Shown: positions 16,151 to 25,365, counted from the first letter of the stretch. The stretch: DNA of 64,000 nucleotides from Rubrobacter_D sp963840835 (GCA_963840835.1 CAWJAM010000006.1:372001-436000), one strand, 5' to 3'. The notes: generated by a model not told the origin, from the sequence alone. Program-made: numbers and translations.

Positions 16151-17935
16151 ATGATCAGATCTCTGTTCTCGCGGGTATTAACCGACCTGGCCGAAGCTCT
16201 CGACCGAAAGTTCCGGTGGCACAAACTGCCCGTCCCGCTGGGACTCCTCACCCTGGTCGGCCTGCGCATGAGGCTGCGGGAGAGCAACCTTCACGACACG
16301 TCTTCAGCGCCGGCGATGAAACCATCTCCGCCGGAGGGCGGACGGCACCTCACCGCGCGCACGGTGGACGGTACGTACAACGACCTGGAGAACCCCGCGA
16401 TGGGCAGCGCCGGGACGCGCTTCGGACGCAACGTGCCCATCGAGATCACGTACCCGGAGCACGACTGGGCGCTGCTCAGGCCGAGCCCGCGCACGGTCAG
16501 CCGCGAGCTTTTGACCCGCCACAAGTTCCTGCCAGCGACCTCGCTCAACGTGCTGGCCGGGGCGTGGTTGCAGTTCATGATTCGGGACTGGTTCAGCCAC
16601 GGCAAGAGCGAGACGGAGAACCCTTGGAAGCTGGATCTGGCAGAGGACGATCCCTGGACGCAGGAACGCCCGATGCAGGTCATGCGCACCCGCAAAGACC
16701 CTTCCCTTCCGCCGGACGACACCTCTCCTCCCACCTACCTGAACACCGAGACCCATTGGTGGGACGGCTCCCAGCTCTACGGCAGCAACGCCGAGGCCCA
16801 GGAGAGGGTACGCACTGGAGAGAGCGGCAAGCTCGTCGTTGGCCCCGACAGCACGCTGCCCGAGGAGCTGGTCGCCGCGGCGTCGAAGGAGCCTGGGTTC
16901 TGGGTCGGGCTGGCCCTGTTGCAGACACTCTTCGTGCTGGAGCACAACGCCATCTGCGACAGGCTTCGCGCCGAGTATCCTTCGTGGTCCGACCACGACC
17001 TCTTCGACCACGCCAGGCTCATAAACTCGGCGCTCTTGGCGAAGATCCACACCGTCGAGTGGACTACCGGCATCCTCGGGCATCCGACCATGCAGATCGG
17101 CATGCGGGCAAACTGGTGGGGCGTTGCGGGCGAGCGGTTACACAAAATACTCGGCAGGATAAGTGCCAGCGAAGTCCTCAGCGGCATCCCAGGCTCCCCG
17201 AAGGACCACTACGGCGTGCCCTACGCCATCACCGAGGAGTTCGTCGCCGTCTACCGCATGCACCCCCTCGTCCCCGACGACTTCGATTTGAGATCCGTAT
17301 CGGGTGACGAGCTTCTGCAAGAGCGCAACTTCCGGGAGGTCGCGGGTCCAAACGTGCCCGGGTTGCTGGAACAGGTGCCTATCAAGGACCTTCTGTACTC
17401 GTTCGGCGTGGCGCATCCGGGCGCGATCACACTTCACAACTACCCCCGTTTCCTGCAGGAGTACGAGCGCCCCGACGGCGTCCTGATGGACCTCGCCGCC
17501 ACGGACATCCTGCGCAGCCGGGAGCTGGGTGTACCCCGCTACAACGAGTTCCGAAAGCTTCTACACCTCCCGCCGGTCGAGTCGTTCGAGGAGTTGACCG
17601 ACAAACCGGAGTGGGCGGACGAGTTGCGGCGCGTCTACGACGGCGAGGTAGACCGCGTGGACCTTACCGTCGGCCTGTACGCGGAGCCGGTGCCCGAGGG
17701 GTTCGGTTTCTCCGACACCGCCTTCCGCATCTTCATCCTCATGGCGTCGCGGCGGCTCAACAGCGACCGGTTCTTCACCACGGACTACAACGCCAGGATC
17801 TACACCCAGACGGGCCTCGACTGGATAGACGACAACGACATGTCCACCGTCCTGCTCAGGCACTTCCCCGACCTTCTACCCGCGCTCCGCGACGTGAAGA
17901 ACGCCTTCGCCCCGTGGCAGAGGACGGGTCCATGA
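16151..17935 (+). CDS. alpha-dioxygenase-like heme peroxidase-superfamily protein
   Basis: 594 residues, starting nine bases after AAGGAGG. The sequence follows plant fatty-acid alpha-dioxygenases (oxygenation of fatty acids to 2-hydroperoxides) throughout: LLTRHKFLPATSLNVLAGAW, WWDGSQLYGSN, LFVLEHNAICD, LAKIHTVEWT, GMRANWWG, FVAVYRMHPLVPD with Tyr368 and the proximal His371, VPRYNEFRKLL and ASRRLNSDRFFTTDYN. The striking difference is QFMIRDW at 141-147: in the plant enzymes this position is QFMIHDW, whose His is the distal heme ligand, so here it is Arg145. Activity is therefore uncertain. It overlaps the next gene by four bases. Confidence 0.82.
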   Translation: MIRSLFSRVLTDLAEALDRKFRWHKLPVPLGLLTLVGLRMRLRESNLHDTSSAPAMKPSPPEGGRHLTARTVDGTYNDLENPAMGSAGTRFGRNVPIEITYPEHDWALLRPSPRTVSRELLTRHKFLPATSLNVLAGAWLQFMIRDWFSHGKSETENPWKLDLAEDDPWTQERPMQVMRTRKDPSLPPDDTSPPTYLNTETHWWDGSQLYGSNAEAQERVRTGESGKLVVGPDSTLPEELVAAASKEPGFWVGLALLQTLFVLEHNAICDRLRAEYPSWSDHDLFDHARLINSALLAKIHTVEWTTGILGHPTMQIGMRANWWGVAGERLHKILGRISASEVLSGIPGSPKDHYGVPYAITEEFVAVYRMHPLVPDDFDLRSVSGDELLQERNFREVAGPNVPGLLEQVPIKDLLYSFGVAHPGAITLHNYPRFLQEYERPDGVLMDLAATDILRSRELGVPRYNEFRKLLHLPPVESFEELTDKPEWADELRRVYDGEVDRVDLTVGLYAEPVPEGFGFSDTAFRIFILMASRRLNSDRFFTTDYNARIYTQTGLDWIDDNDMSTVLLRHFPDLLPALRDVKNAFAPWQRTGP

Positions 17936-18645
17936 CGCAGATAGCCCCCGGCATCTATAGCCTGGAACAGAGCAAGGGCGGCGACGTGCACGCCTTTTTG
18001 CTCGACGACGGTGAAGATTTAACGCTGATCGACACGCTCTTCGACACGGACGCCAGACGGATACTCGACAGGATCGAAACAATCGGCAAGAAGGTGGAAG
18101 ACCTGAAACACATCGTGTTGACACACGCCCACCGCTCCCACCTCGGCGGGCTGGCCACCCTGAAGAGTTTGAGCGGCGCGACCGTCTATTCCCACGCGTG
18201 GGAGGCCGACATCGTCGCCGGTGAGCGCACCGCCCAGCCCATCACGCTGGTGCCGATGCGCCCGTTGCGCACCTACTGGCGCGTCTACTACTTGCAGTTC
18301 GGCGCTGCGCTGGGACGCGGCAAACACCCGCCCTGCCCCGTAGACGCCACGCTGGAAGACGGGGATACGGTCGGTCCCGTCAGGGTGATCCACGCGCCTG
18401 GCCACACGCCAGGCCACCTCGCCTTCTGGTGGCCCGACCGAAAGGTCCTTTTCGCCGGCGACGCGATAGCCACATACCCGGTGTTCGCGCCGGGCTGGCC
18501 CGTATTCACCCTCAACCCGACACAACATCGGGCCTCTCTAATACGCATGTCTGAACTCGACCCGGAGGTCCTCGCCGTCGGGCACGGAGACCCGATAACT
18601 GCGGGCGCCGCCGCACGCCTGCGCTTCCTGGTCGAGGGCCTGTAG
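17932..18645 (+). CDS. metallo-beta-lactamase-fold hydrolase
   Basis: 237 residues from ATG 17932, which overlaps the stop of the heme protein as ATGA; the frame is open upstream but that region is the previous gene. Motifs of the fold are seen in order: VHAFLLDDGEDLTLIDT, the first metal motif LTHAHRSHLGG, GHTPGHLAFWWP, the bridging Asp in VLFAGDAI, and VGHGDPI. The usual HxHxDH has Ser in place of Asp (HAHRSH), which would weaken the second metal site. Coupled translation with the dioxygenase-like protein suggests a shared pathway, perhaps hydroperoxide or thioester products; the substrate is unknown. Confidence 0.8.
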   Translation: MTQIAPGIYSLEQSKGGDVHAFLLDDGEDLTLIDTLFDTDARRILDRIETIGKKVEDLKHIVLTHAHRSHLGGLATLKSLSGATVYSHAWEADIVAGERTAQPITLVPMRPLRTYWRVYYLQFGAALGRGKHPPCPVDATLEDGDTVGPVRVIHAPGHTPGHLAFWWPDRKVLFAGDAIATYPVFAPGWPVFTLNPTQHRASLIRMSELDPEVLAVGHGDPITAGAAARLRFLVEGL

Positions 18646-18787
18646 GACGCACGCGCTTCAAATACTAATGGTCAGGTCGAGCACTTATGGTCGCGGGAAT
18701 GACGATGCCGTAGTTATGCCATCAACCAAGCGGATCGGGATAACATTTGACGACGATGTCCACCTGTCAAGCCCCACGAGGGCCGTG

Positions 18788-20377
18788 TCAGCGGGCTGGG
18801 TTCCTGTAGGACTCGAACTCGGGACCGAGGGACGCAGAGTAGACCTTGCGCAACGCCCTGTTGCCGCCTGCTCCGGGCAGTAGGAAGTTGGGTTGGGCGT
18901 AGTCGAGGATGACGAAGGGGACAGGACGAGTCTGTATCACGTCATCTTCGTACAGCGTGACCTCCGCGAAGATGCCGGTCGAGGTTTCTTCGGACCAGGA
19001 TTGGTCGAGGAGGAAGTTGCCGACGCCGTAGTAGATCGGCTTTCCGCCGTACATCTCTATCCCCTTGGGCCAGTGGGCGTGGCCGCCGATGAAGAGGTCG
19101 GCCCCGGCATCTATGGCGGCGTGCGCGAGTTTGACTTGTTCCGGCTCCGGGGTCGCCATGTACTCCATGCCCCAGTGCGGCATCACGAGGATCAGGTCGA
19201 CCTTTTCCCGCAAACGTTTTATATCTTCCTGCATGACTTTCTTGAGTAGGGGTGCCGTGCCCGGGGCCGCCTGCGTGGCCCAGGCCCAGTCGTAGGAGGG
19301 CACGCCCAGGTAGGAGAGGACGCCGACCCTCGTCCCACCGAGGTCGAAGACCATGGGTTTGCGGGCTTCCTCCAGGTTCATGCCGGCCCCGGCGTGTGCT
19401 ATGCCTGCGTCGTCGAGGTGGCTCATGGTCTCGTTCAGCCCCGTGGTCCCGGCGTCAAGGATGTGGTTGTTGCCGAGGGTTAGGCCATCGATGCCGGCCT
19501 GATCCAGGACCGGCATCAACCGCAGATCCCCCGTGAAGGTAGTCGCGTCCGGGTGCCAGACGGCGTCCCTTATGACGGGGTTCTCGAAGTTCGCGAGCGT
19601 GAGGTCCGCGCCAGCGAGGTACTCCCTGACCTCCCCCGCTCCTCCGGTACGTTCGGCCGTGAACTGGTGGATGGTCCCGGTCTCTGAGTAGGCGCTCGGC
19701 TCGGGCACCCGGCTCGTTACGGCCGCGTACCCCCCGTCGAGCGGGAAGTCTACACCCATCCCCTTCTGGATGACCATGTAGTTCTGCCCGCGGTCGAGCA
19801 CGATGTCACCGCCAACGACCACACGCCGCAGCTTCCTGGGGTCGGGGACCGTGGCGCCTTCCGGCTTGAGGGGATAATTCTCTGCACCGGAAGCTTCCGG
19901 GTCCAGAAGCGACTCGCCATTCACAGGCAGGGCTTTGACCCTGGGACTTACATCGTTCCATGGAACGAGCCCGAGCGCGCCAGGCGTCGTGCTCACGTGC
20001 TCGACCACGGCGTCCGGGGAGTCGAAGCTCTCGAACTCCGAACGTCCGACGAGCTCGCCGGCCTCCCCGCGCGACGTTCGCGCGACGGCCAATCCCCGCG
20101 CCTCCGAGAGGTCTTTCGTGCTCACGTTCTCAAGGGTCGAGCCGAGGTGGGCGATAGGAACGAGCGCCACCGGCGGTTCGGGGCGCCCGGCGTCCTTCGC
20201 GCCTTCGGTCCGGACGCTGCCAGATTGCTTTCCTTGATTCGCATCCGCTCGTTGCCCCTCGCCGGACCGACCTCCTTGTTCTTCTGAGGAGCAGGAGATC
20301 GGTAACAAAGACAGGGAGAATAGTACAACGATCACCGCTAGCACCACTCGTGCGCGGAGTATCGCTCCCCCTCTCAT
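18788..20377 (-). CDS. CapA-family lipoprotein with an N-terminal binding-protein-like region
   Basis: 529 residues from ATG 20377, which overlaps the stop of the upstream phosphoesterase as ATGA. The N-terminus is a lipoprotein signal (RARVVLAVIVVLFSLSLLP then ISC). Residues about 60-180 (VALVPIAHLGSTLENVS to ALGLVPWNDVSP) look like a substrate-binding-protein fragment. From about 190 the CapA metallophosphatase-like domain follows: VVVGGDIVLDRG, LTLANFENPV, GLTLGNNHILDAG, VMPHWGMEY, ADLFIGGHAHWPKG and PIYYGVGNFLLDQ. CapA proteins act in polyglutamate or cell-envelope polymer assembly. The frame continues 82 residues further upstream but that part is the overlapping gene. Confidence 0.8.
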   Translation of the reverse strand: MRGGAILRARVVLAVIVVLFSLSLLPISCSSEEQGGRSGEGQRADANQGKQSGSVRTEGAKDAGRPEPPVALVPIAHLGSTLENVSTKDLSEARGLAVARTSRGEAGELVGRSEFESFDSPDAVVEHVSTTPGALGLVPWNDVSPRVKALPVNGESLLDPEASGAENYPLKPEGATVPDPRKLRRVVVGGDIVLDRGQNYMVIQKGMGVDFPLDGGYAAVTSRVPEPSAYSETGTIHQFTAERTGGAGEVREYLAGADLTLANFENPVIRDAVWHPDATTFTGDLRLMPVLDQAGIDGLTLGNNHILDAGTTGLNETMSHLDDAGIAHAGAGMNLEEARKPMVFDLGGTRVGVLSYLGVPSYDWAWATQAAPGTAPLLKKVMQEDIKRLREKVDLILVMPHWGMEYMATPEPEQVKLAHAAIDAGADLFIGGHAHWPKGIEMYGGKPIYYGVGNFLLDQSWSEETSTGIFAEVTLYEDDVIQTRPVPFVILDYAQPNFLLPGAGGNRALRKVYSASLGPEFESYRNPAR

Positions 20378-21738
20378 AAGGTCGCCGAGGCCAGCAGGCG
20401 CGGCTTCGAGTCGGGAGGCGGCTGGGGCGGGCGCCGGCCCGAGGAGAGCAGGCGTTCGATGCGGGTCAGGCTCTGGTGGGCCGGCTTGGGTTGCTCCCAC
20501 AGTTCCACGCGGAGATCCGCGTCTTCCACGAAGACGCGCACGTGGGTCAGGACGAATTTGGACACGAAGACAGGGGGGCCTTTCAGGTGCGGCGAGACGG
20601 GCTGCAACTGGCGCAGGTAGCATCCGGAGTTGACCAGCGCGCAGCGGCGGCCATCGGGTCTCTCCAGCTCGGAGAGCGAGGGCAGGTGCGTGTGGCCCGA
20701 GACGAAGACGTCCACCGTAGTGGGGTCCAGGGAGGGGTTCATGGGCGGTCTTCGCGCTCCCGTCAGGATCTCCTTCACTTTGTTCACGGAAGCCTCGGCC
20801 GGGGAATAGTGCGGCGTCGGTGAATCCGGGCTTATCGTCCTCAAGGTTCTACGCACGGCGTGCCTGACGATGACGAAGAAGATCGCGAACAGGATCAGGA
20901 TCACCAGGCCGTAGAAACTCATGTCGACGAAGATTATGTGGAACTCCGGCAGTTCGCGGGAGCCCCCGATCAGGCCGCGCGGGTCGCCCCGCCTCGTTGC
21001 GATGAAAAAGACGGCCAGCCTGTAGAGGGCGTAGGCCACGAGCAGGGGGATCAGGAGGTACTTCGTCGCCTTCCCTACGAAATCGTAGAAGTACCTGCTC
21101 GCGATCCAGGTCGGTATCGCCACGAGCGGGTAGACCATCTTTATCTCCGCGAGGTCAAGGCCTGGGGAGATCTCCCCGTAGGGCGCGATGCGGCGGGTGA
21201 AGTCCATGACGACGTGATGCCCGAGCGGCGTGTCCAGGCTGTCGTGGTAGTCCTCGACGGTGTTCGCAGCATCCAACTGGTTCCCGTGCTCGCAGTAGAT
21301 CACCCGCCGCCCACTTCCGGTCTCTACCGAAGCCAGGTAGTAGTAGGCGAAATCGTCTACCAGCCCAAGGGTCCGCAGGGTCTTCTGGATCTGGGGGTTC
21401 CACCAACCCTCCGCATCGTGGTTGCCAGGCAGATAGGTGACCCGTTTTCCCTCCCGCTCCCGAAAGTTTCGCAGGGCGGCGAACGTGCCCTCGTACTCTG
21501 GGCGCGAGACCGTGAGCGAGGCCCGGTCTTTCCCCTCTGGCACCTCGCTTATCTGAAGGAAGTCGAAGAGGTCGCCGGCCAGGATCAACTCCACCGGCCC
21601 CCCGTGCGACGCCAGCTCGTCGAAGAAGGCCTCTAGTTCGGCGGGCGACTCGAAGCCGTCGCAGCCAGGATCGCCCCCGATGTGTGAATCCGAGAGGAAT
21701 ACGACGAGCGCGTTCTCAGGCAGCTCGAGCACCGGCAC
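20374..21738 (-). CDS. membrane-inserted calcineurin-like metallophosphoesterase
   Basis: 454 residues. Metal-binding motifs are spread along the chain: FLSDSHIGGD (about 14-23), ILAGDLFDFL, YLPGNHDAEGWW, and, far downstream, DVFVSGHTHLPSL (about 355-367). Between the GNHD block and the GHTH block lie about 200 residues containing CEHGNQLDA and two or three hydrophobic helices (KYLLIPLLVAYALYRLAVFF and YGLVILILFAIFFVIV). LpxH-type and other phosphodiesterases share the motifs, but membrane helices inserted between catalytic blocks are unusual. It is coupled to the CapA-like lipoprotein, which suggests a joint envelope function. Confidence 0.75.
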   Translation of the reverse strand: MPVLELPENALVVFLSDSHIGGDPGCDGFESPAELEAFFDELASHGGPVELILAGDLFDFLQISEVPEGKDRASLTVSRPEYEGTFAALRNFREREGKRVTYLPGNHDAEGWWNPQIQKTLRTLGLVDDFAYYYLASVETGSGRRVIYCEHGNQLDAANTVEDYHDSLDTPLGHHVVMDFTRRIAPYGEISPGLDLAEIKMVYPLVAIPTWIASRYFYDFVGKATKYLLIPLLVAYALYRLAVFFIATRRGDPRGLIGGSRELPEFHIIFVDMSFYGLVILILFAIFFVIVRHAVRRTLRTISPDSPTPHYSPAEASVNKVKEILTGARRPPMNPSLDPTTVDVFVSGHTHLPSLSELERPDGRRCALVNSGCYLRQLQPVSPHLKGPPVFVSKFVLTHVRVFVEDADLRVELWEQPKPAHQSLTRIERLLSSGRRPPQPPPDSKPRLLASATL

Positions 21739-21777
21739 CTAACATAAATGATCCGGGACGGTACGCGCCGCAGACTC

Positions 21778-22254
21778 CTAGAGGTCCTCGTCTTCGAGGA
21801 CCTCTTCGATAGCTTCTTCGATGACGTCCTCCACTATGTCGGCGGCCAGGATGGTCTCCAGGCCATCGAGGACCTCCTGGGCGTCGAGCACGAAGGTCGC
21901 GTAGCCTTCGCCCTGGGCCCTCTGTCTGAGAGCGTCCATCATACTCATAAGGCAACCCGCGCCCCACTCCAGGTCCTCCTCGTCGAGGCGGGAGGTCGCC
22001 ACGCTCACCACGGCGTCCACGCTGGAGGGTTCGATCCCCCCGGTCTCGAAGTTGGTGAGCAGGAAACCGTTCCTGCTCAGTACGCCCTCGACGACCTCCC
22101 TGGCATCGTACATGGGCGACGCCTCGTCCATAGGAAGGTAGACGGCGGCGATGACCCTGAGCGCCTGTACCTGATGGGCGTGATCACCCTCCGCATATTC
22201 TCGAACTACCCCTAATAGCTCGGGGAAGGCTCCACCGTTTCCTGTCTCCGTCAT
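21778..22254 (-). CDS. small acidic protein of unknown function
   Basis: 158 residues beginning MTETGNGGAFPELLGVV and ending in a very acidic helix (DIVEDVIEEAIEEVLEDEDL). No catalytic motif, signal peptide or membrane segment is seen. Hydrophobic heptads suggest an all-alpha fold. It ends 39 bases before the phosphoesterase gene on the same strand, so it may lead that three-gene unit. ATG 22254 is a reasonable start, preceded on its strand by GAGGAGACG. Confidence 0.6.
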   Translation of the reverse strand: MTETGNGGAFPELLGVVREYAEGDHAHQVQALRVIAAVYLPMDEASPMYDAREVVEGVLSRNGFLLTNFETGGIEPSSVDAVVSVATSRLDEEDLEWGAGCLMSMMDALRQRAQGEGYATFVLDAQEVLDGLETILAADIVEDVIEEAIEEVLEDEDL

Positions 22255-22362
22255 CGTCTCCTCCTCGCGTTGGCCTCCGTGCCTGGCGTTTCTTCGAACT
22301 TGCGTCGTTCGTGGGTCGTTTGCCCCCGTACTTTACGGCATACGTTCTCGCGGAGAAACTCC

Positions 22363-23436
22363 CTAACCGACTCGTACGGGAACCCGCTGGACGGCATTGA
22401 TCCCGTACCCGCCCTGGTTCCAGACCTCTTCGCCACCTATCGGTTGGGTCTTTCCAGAGGCGTCCGTCGCCCTGGCACACAACTCGTACTCGCCGTGGCG
22501 CGCGTCCCACTCTATGCTCCACGGTGCCCAGCCGTAGGGTCCGAGCGCCTCTACCAGGTCCGCGTCGTGCCAGCTACCGCCGCCATCCGCGCTGAACTCG
22601 ACCCGCTCGACGGGGCCGAAACCGGACCAGGCGCGGCCTTCTATGGTTATCTTTCCCGCCCCTACGTGCCGCTTGCGGGAGAGGAAGTCAGGGATGCCTG
22701 GTGGGATCATGAGGGCGTGCGGAAATTTGCGGGTTACGGGCGTGCCCGGGTCCTCCTCGGACTGCCGGTAGTTGTACGTGAGCACTTGCTGGACGCCCTC
22801 GAAGGGTTCTCTTATCGCTTTGATCTCCTTGAGCCACTTGACCGAAGCCATGCCGTACCAGTCTGGGACGACGAGCCGGAGGGGAGAGCCGTGCTGTGGA
22901 GGGAGCGGCAACCCGTTCATCTCGTAGGCGAGAAAGACCTCCTCCCGCAGGGCATCCTCCACCTTCAGGCTGCGCCCGTAGTCGTGCTCGACGCCCTGAT
23001 CCAGGCCCCTGTCGTGGCCTGTGAAGAGTATCTCCAGGGCGTCGTCCATCAGGCCGGCCTCCTCGAGAATCGGGCGCAAGGGGGTTCCCGTCCACTCGGC
23101 GCACCCGACGGCCTCGTCGTGCCATGGGGCCGAGACGGGACGCGGGGAGAGGTGCGCCCGCCCGTTGCCGCCGCACTCCATCATCACTGGCATGGTGACC
23201 CTCGGGCGCGCCTTTATCTCTTCGAGGGTCAGCTCGAGCGGGTCGCCGACACATCCCTTCACCGGAAGCGCGTAGGAGGCGGGGTCGATATGCGGGATGT
23301 CGAAGTGGATCAGGAGGTAGTGCATCCCTACCGGCGTGATCGGGTAACGTAACCCTTCGAGTTGCATTCCGGAGTTGCGCAGGGCGAGTCCTACCTCTTC
23401 CCTGGAGAACTCCGGGGTCGTGCTGATCGGGGCCAT
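22363..23436 (-). CDS. sulfite-oxidase-family molybdopterin oxidoreductase
   Basis: 357 residues with the fold of the sulfite oxidase molybdenum domain: HYLLIHFDIPHIDP at the N-terminus, the Mo-ligand cysteine in VMMECGGNGRAHL, CAEWTGTPLRPILEEAG, DYGRSLKVEDAL, PLRLVVPDWYGMASVKWL, and a C-terminal Ig-like dimerisation domain (ITIEGRAWSGFGPVERVEFS). There is no Tat signal or heme domain, so it looks cytoplasmic. Substrate could be sulfite or another oxyanion; a TSUP-type exporter lies 1.2 kb away on the other strand, but a link is only suggestive. The ATG at 23436 follows GAGGAGAAGCG on its strand. Confidence 0.85.
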   Translation of the reverse strand: MAPISTTPEFSREEVGLALRNSGMQLEGLRYPITPVGMHYLLIHFDIPHIDPASYALPVKGCVGDPLELTLEEIKARPRVTMPVMMECGGNGRAHLSPRPVSAPWHDEAVGCAEWTGTPLRPILEEAGLMDDALEILFTGHDRGLDQGVEHDYGRSLKVEDALREEVFLAYEMNGLPLPPQHGSPLRLVVPDWYGMASVKWLKEIKAIREPFEGVQQVLTYNYRQSEEDPGTPVTRKFPHALMIPPGIPDFLSRKRHVGAGKITIEGRAWSGFGPVERVEFSADGGGSWHDADLVEALGPYGWAPWSIEWDARHGEYELCARATDASGKTQPIGGEEVWNQGGYGINAVQRVPVRVG

Positions 23437-23666
23437 GTCGCTTCTCCTCCTCTAACGTATGCCCTCCAATTATTCCACAGGAGATCTCCTGTAGGCAGAA
23501 CACGATGATAGGTTCTCCTCTGCCCTTCCCCGGCAGTGCGAGAGGTGCCAGGAGTAGAAAGCCATCCGGTCCACGGCCACCGGTGACTGTATAGGGCTTG
23601 GGATGGACCCTGGCGGGGGGCGCGACATACGGCTCCCGGCCGAAAGGAACTGGGTAGAATGTATAC

Positions 23667-24494
23667 ATGGAAGAGTTCTTTGCCGCACCGAGGTTACTGG
23701 AGATTGGCTTCGGTACGCTGAGCGCTGCCGCCGGGCTCTTCGTCGTGGCCTCTGCGCTGCGCGTCGCCTCCACCCTCACCCTCTCCTCCCACCGGCGGGC
23801 CATGTGGGTGCTGGCCGTGGCCGCCGTGGTCGTCGTGGCCTCCGAGATCATCGGGGTAGCCGCGGCGTTGACGCGACCAAGCACGCTCACCGACGTCGTC
23901 GAGGGGTTCGCGGAGTTCATCGCCATCGCGGCCGCGGCGGCCGTGCTTCACTACCTCTACCGGGTGGAGCGCGAGGAGATCTCACACCTCAGACGATCCG
24001 CGAACGTGGATGGGCTAACCGGTCTGGGCAGCCGGTCCTTCTTCGAGCGGGCCGCGGGGCGCATGGTCGAGCAAGCCATGGACAACGGCACGCCGCTGTC
24101 GTGCGTCCTGCTCGACGTGGACGACTTCAAGGCCTACAACGACAGCCACGGCCACGACGCGGGCGACGAGATCCTGCGTTGCGTCGCGAGGATCATGCGC
24201 GAGTCGGCCAGGGCGGACGACCTGGTGGGGCGCTACGGTGGCGAGGAGTTCGTGTTGCTGGTAAACGGCGGGGCGGATGGGGCACTGGAGGTCGCCGAAC
24301 GCATCAGGGAGACCGTGGAGAGGAAATGCGTGCCCGAGAACCCGCCGGGGCATCCCATCACCGTGTCGTTAGGGGTGGTCCCCCTCTCGGAAGAAACCAA
24401 GAGCCTGGAGCGCCTTATCGCGATCGCGGACGCGGAGATGTACCGGTCCAAGAAGACGGGCAAGAACAGGGTCTCCGTCTTCCACAACACGTGA
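23667..24494 (+). CDS. membrane GGDEF diguanylate cyclase
   Basis: 275 residues. Three hydrophobic helices occupy about residues 10-95, then a short linker and a GGDEF domain from about residue 108: DGLTGLGSRSFFERA, LDVDDFKAYNDSHGHDAGDE, and the active-site RYGGEEFVLL. The catalytic GGEEF is intact and the metal Asp is present, so it should make cyclic di-GMP. An RxxD inhibitory site (RESARADD region) may precede it. No sensory domain other than the membrane part is seen, and the neighbours give no clue to the signal. Confidence 0.88.
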   Translation: MEEFFAAPRLLEIGFGTLSAAAGLFVVASALRVASTLTLSSHRRAMWVLAVAAVVVVASEIIGVAAALTRPSTLTDVVEGFAEFIAIAAAAAVLHYLYRVEREEISHLRRSANVDGLTGLGSRSFFERAAGRMVEQAMDNGTPLSCVLLDVDDFKAYNDSHGHDAGDEILRCVARIMRESARADDLVGRYGGEEFVLLVNGGADGALEVAERIRETVERKCVPENPPGHPITVSLGVVPLSEETKSLERLIAIADAEMYRSKKTGKNRVSVFHNT

Positions 24495-24597
24495 GCACGC
24501 CAGGATCGATACGCACGCCTGAGACCTCCCTGGTCTGCCTCCTCGCCTATCAGGAGGCGCCTCGGAGATAGCGACCATAGCGATCATCTCCGTCGCC

Positions 24598-25365
24598 GTG
24601 GCGCTTGGGGCCGTCATCCAGGGCTCGATCGGCTTCGGATACGCCCTCGTGGCGGTGCCCGCGCTGGTCCTGCTCCTTCCGTGGTCCGTTCCGGCCACCC
24701 CCTTGCTCCTGGCCCTGCCCATGACCATGCTGATGAGCGCCAGGGAGTGGGGTGCCATCGACTTCGGCGGCTTCTTCCTTATCACCATCGGGCGCCTCGT
24801 GGGCACGGCCGCCGGTGTGGCGCTGCTTGTTCTTGTACCGGGCGGCTCACTCTCGACGCTCACGGGGCTGCTGATCCTGGCGGCCGCGCTCGCAAGCTTC
24901 CTCAAACCGTCCTTCGAGGTACGCGACGGCACCCGACTGACTGGCGGCATAGCATCAGGCATCGCTGGCACGGTCGCCGCACTCGGGGGGACGCCCCTCG
25001 CCCTCGTCTACCAGGACCGCTCGGGGTCCGAACTGCGCTCCACGCTGTCGATCTCGTTCGTGGTGGGGATCGCCATGTCGCTGGTTGGCCTGGGGTTGGC
25101 CGGTAAGGTCGAAGGGCGTCACTTCGTCCTGGCCCTGGAGCTGTTGCCTGGGCTGCTCGTCGGTCTGTGGGCGAGCCGGTGGGTCGTCAAGCGCCTGAAG
25201 GAGCGCTGGTTGCGCCCTGCGGTGTTGACCTTCGCAGCGGTCGCTGGGGTGGTGATCATCCTCCTGGTCGCGGCGGTTGAAGCTAAGCCTTTCGCCACGA
25301 CAACGCTTGCACGTGCGACCCCTCCTTCGGGTTTTGTCTCTCCGAAGGTCGCTGCTCGCAAGTAA
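24598..25365 (+). CDS. TSUP (TauE/SafE) membrane exporter
   Basis: 255 residues with about eight hydrophobic helices and the internal repeat typical of TSUP proteins: VALGAVIQGSIGFGYALVAV in the first half and GIAGTVAALGGTPLALVYQD in the second. Family members export sulfite, sulfoacetate or other organosulfur anions. The marked GTG start cuts into the first helix; the frame is open upstream and reads SEIATIAIISVAVALGAV after an AGGAGG near 24550, but offers no standard start codon there. The real start may be ATA 24569 or nearby, or a start codon may have been lost. Terminal residues are polar and Ala-rich. Confidence 0.8.
   Translation: MALGAVIQGSIGFGYALVAVPALVLLLPWSVPATPLLLALPMTMLMSAREWGAIDFGGFFLITIGRLVGTAAGVALLVLVPGGSLSTLTGLLILAAALASFLKPSFEVRDGTRLTGGIASGIAGTVAALGGTPLALVYQDRSGSELRSTLSISFVVGIAMSLVGLGLAGKVEGRHFVLALELLPGLLVGLWASRWVVKRLKERWLRPAVLTFAAVAGVVIILLVAAVEAKPFATTTLARATPPSGFVSPKVAARK

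Noticed and set aside
18788..20623. 611-residue version of the CapA-like protein
   Set aside because: The extra 82 residues are Pro/Arg-rich, lie inside the phosphoesterase gene, and precede a clear lipoprotein signal at ATG 20377.
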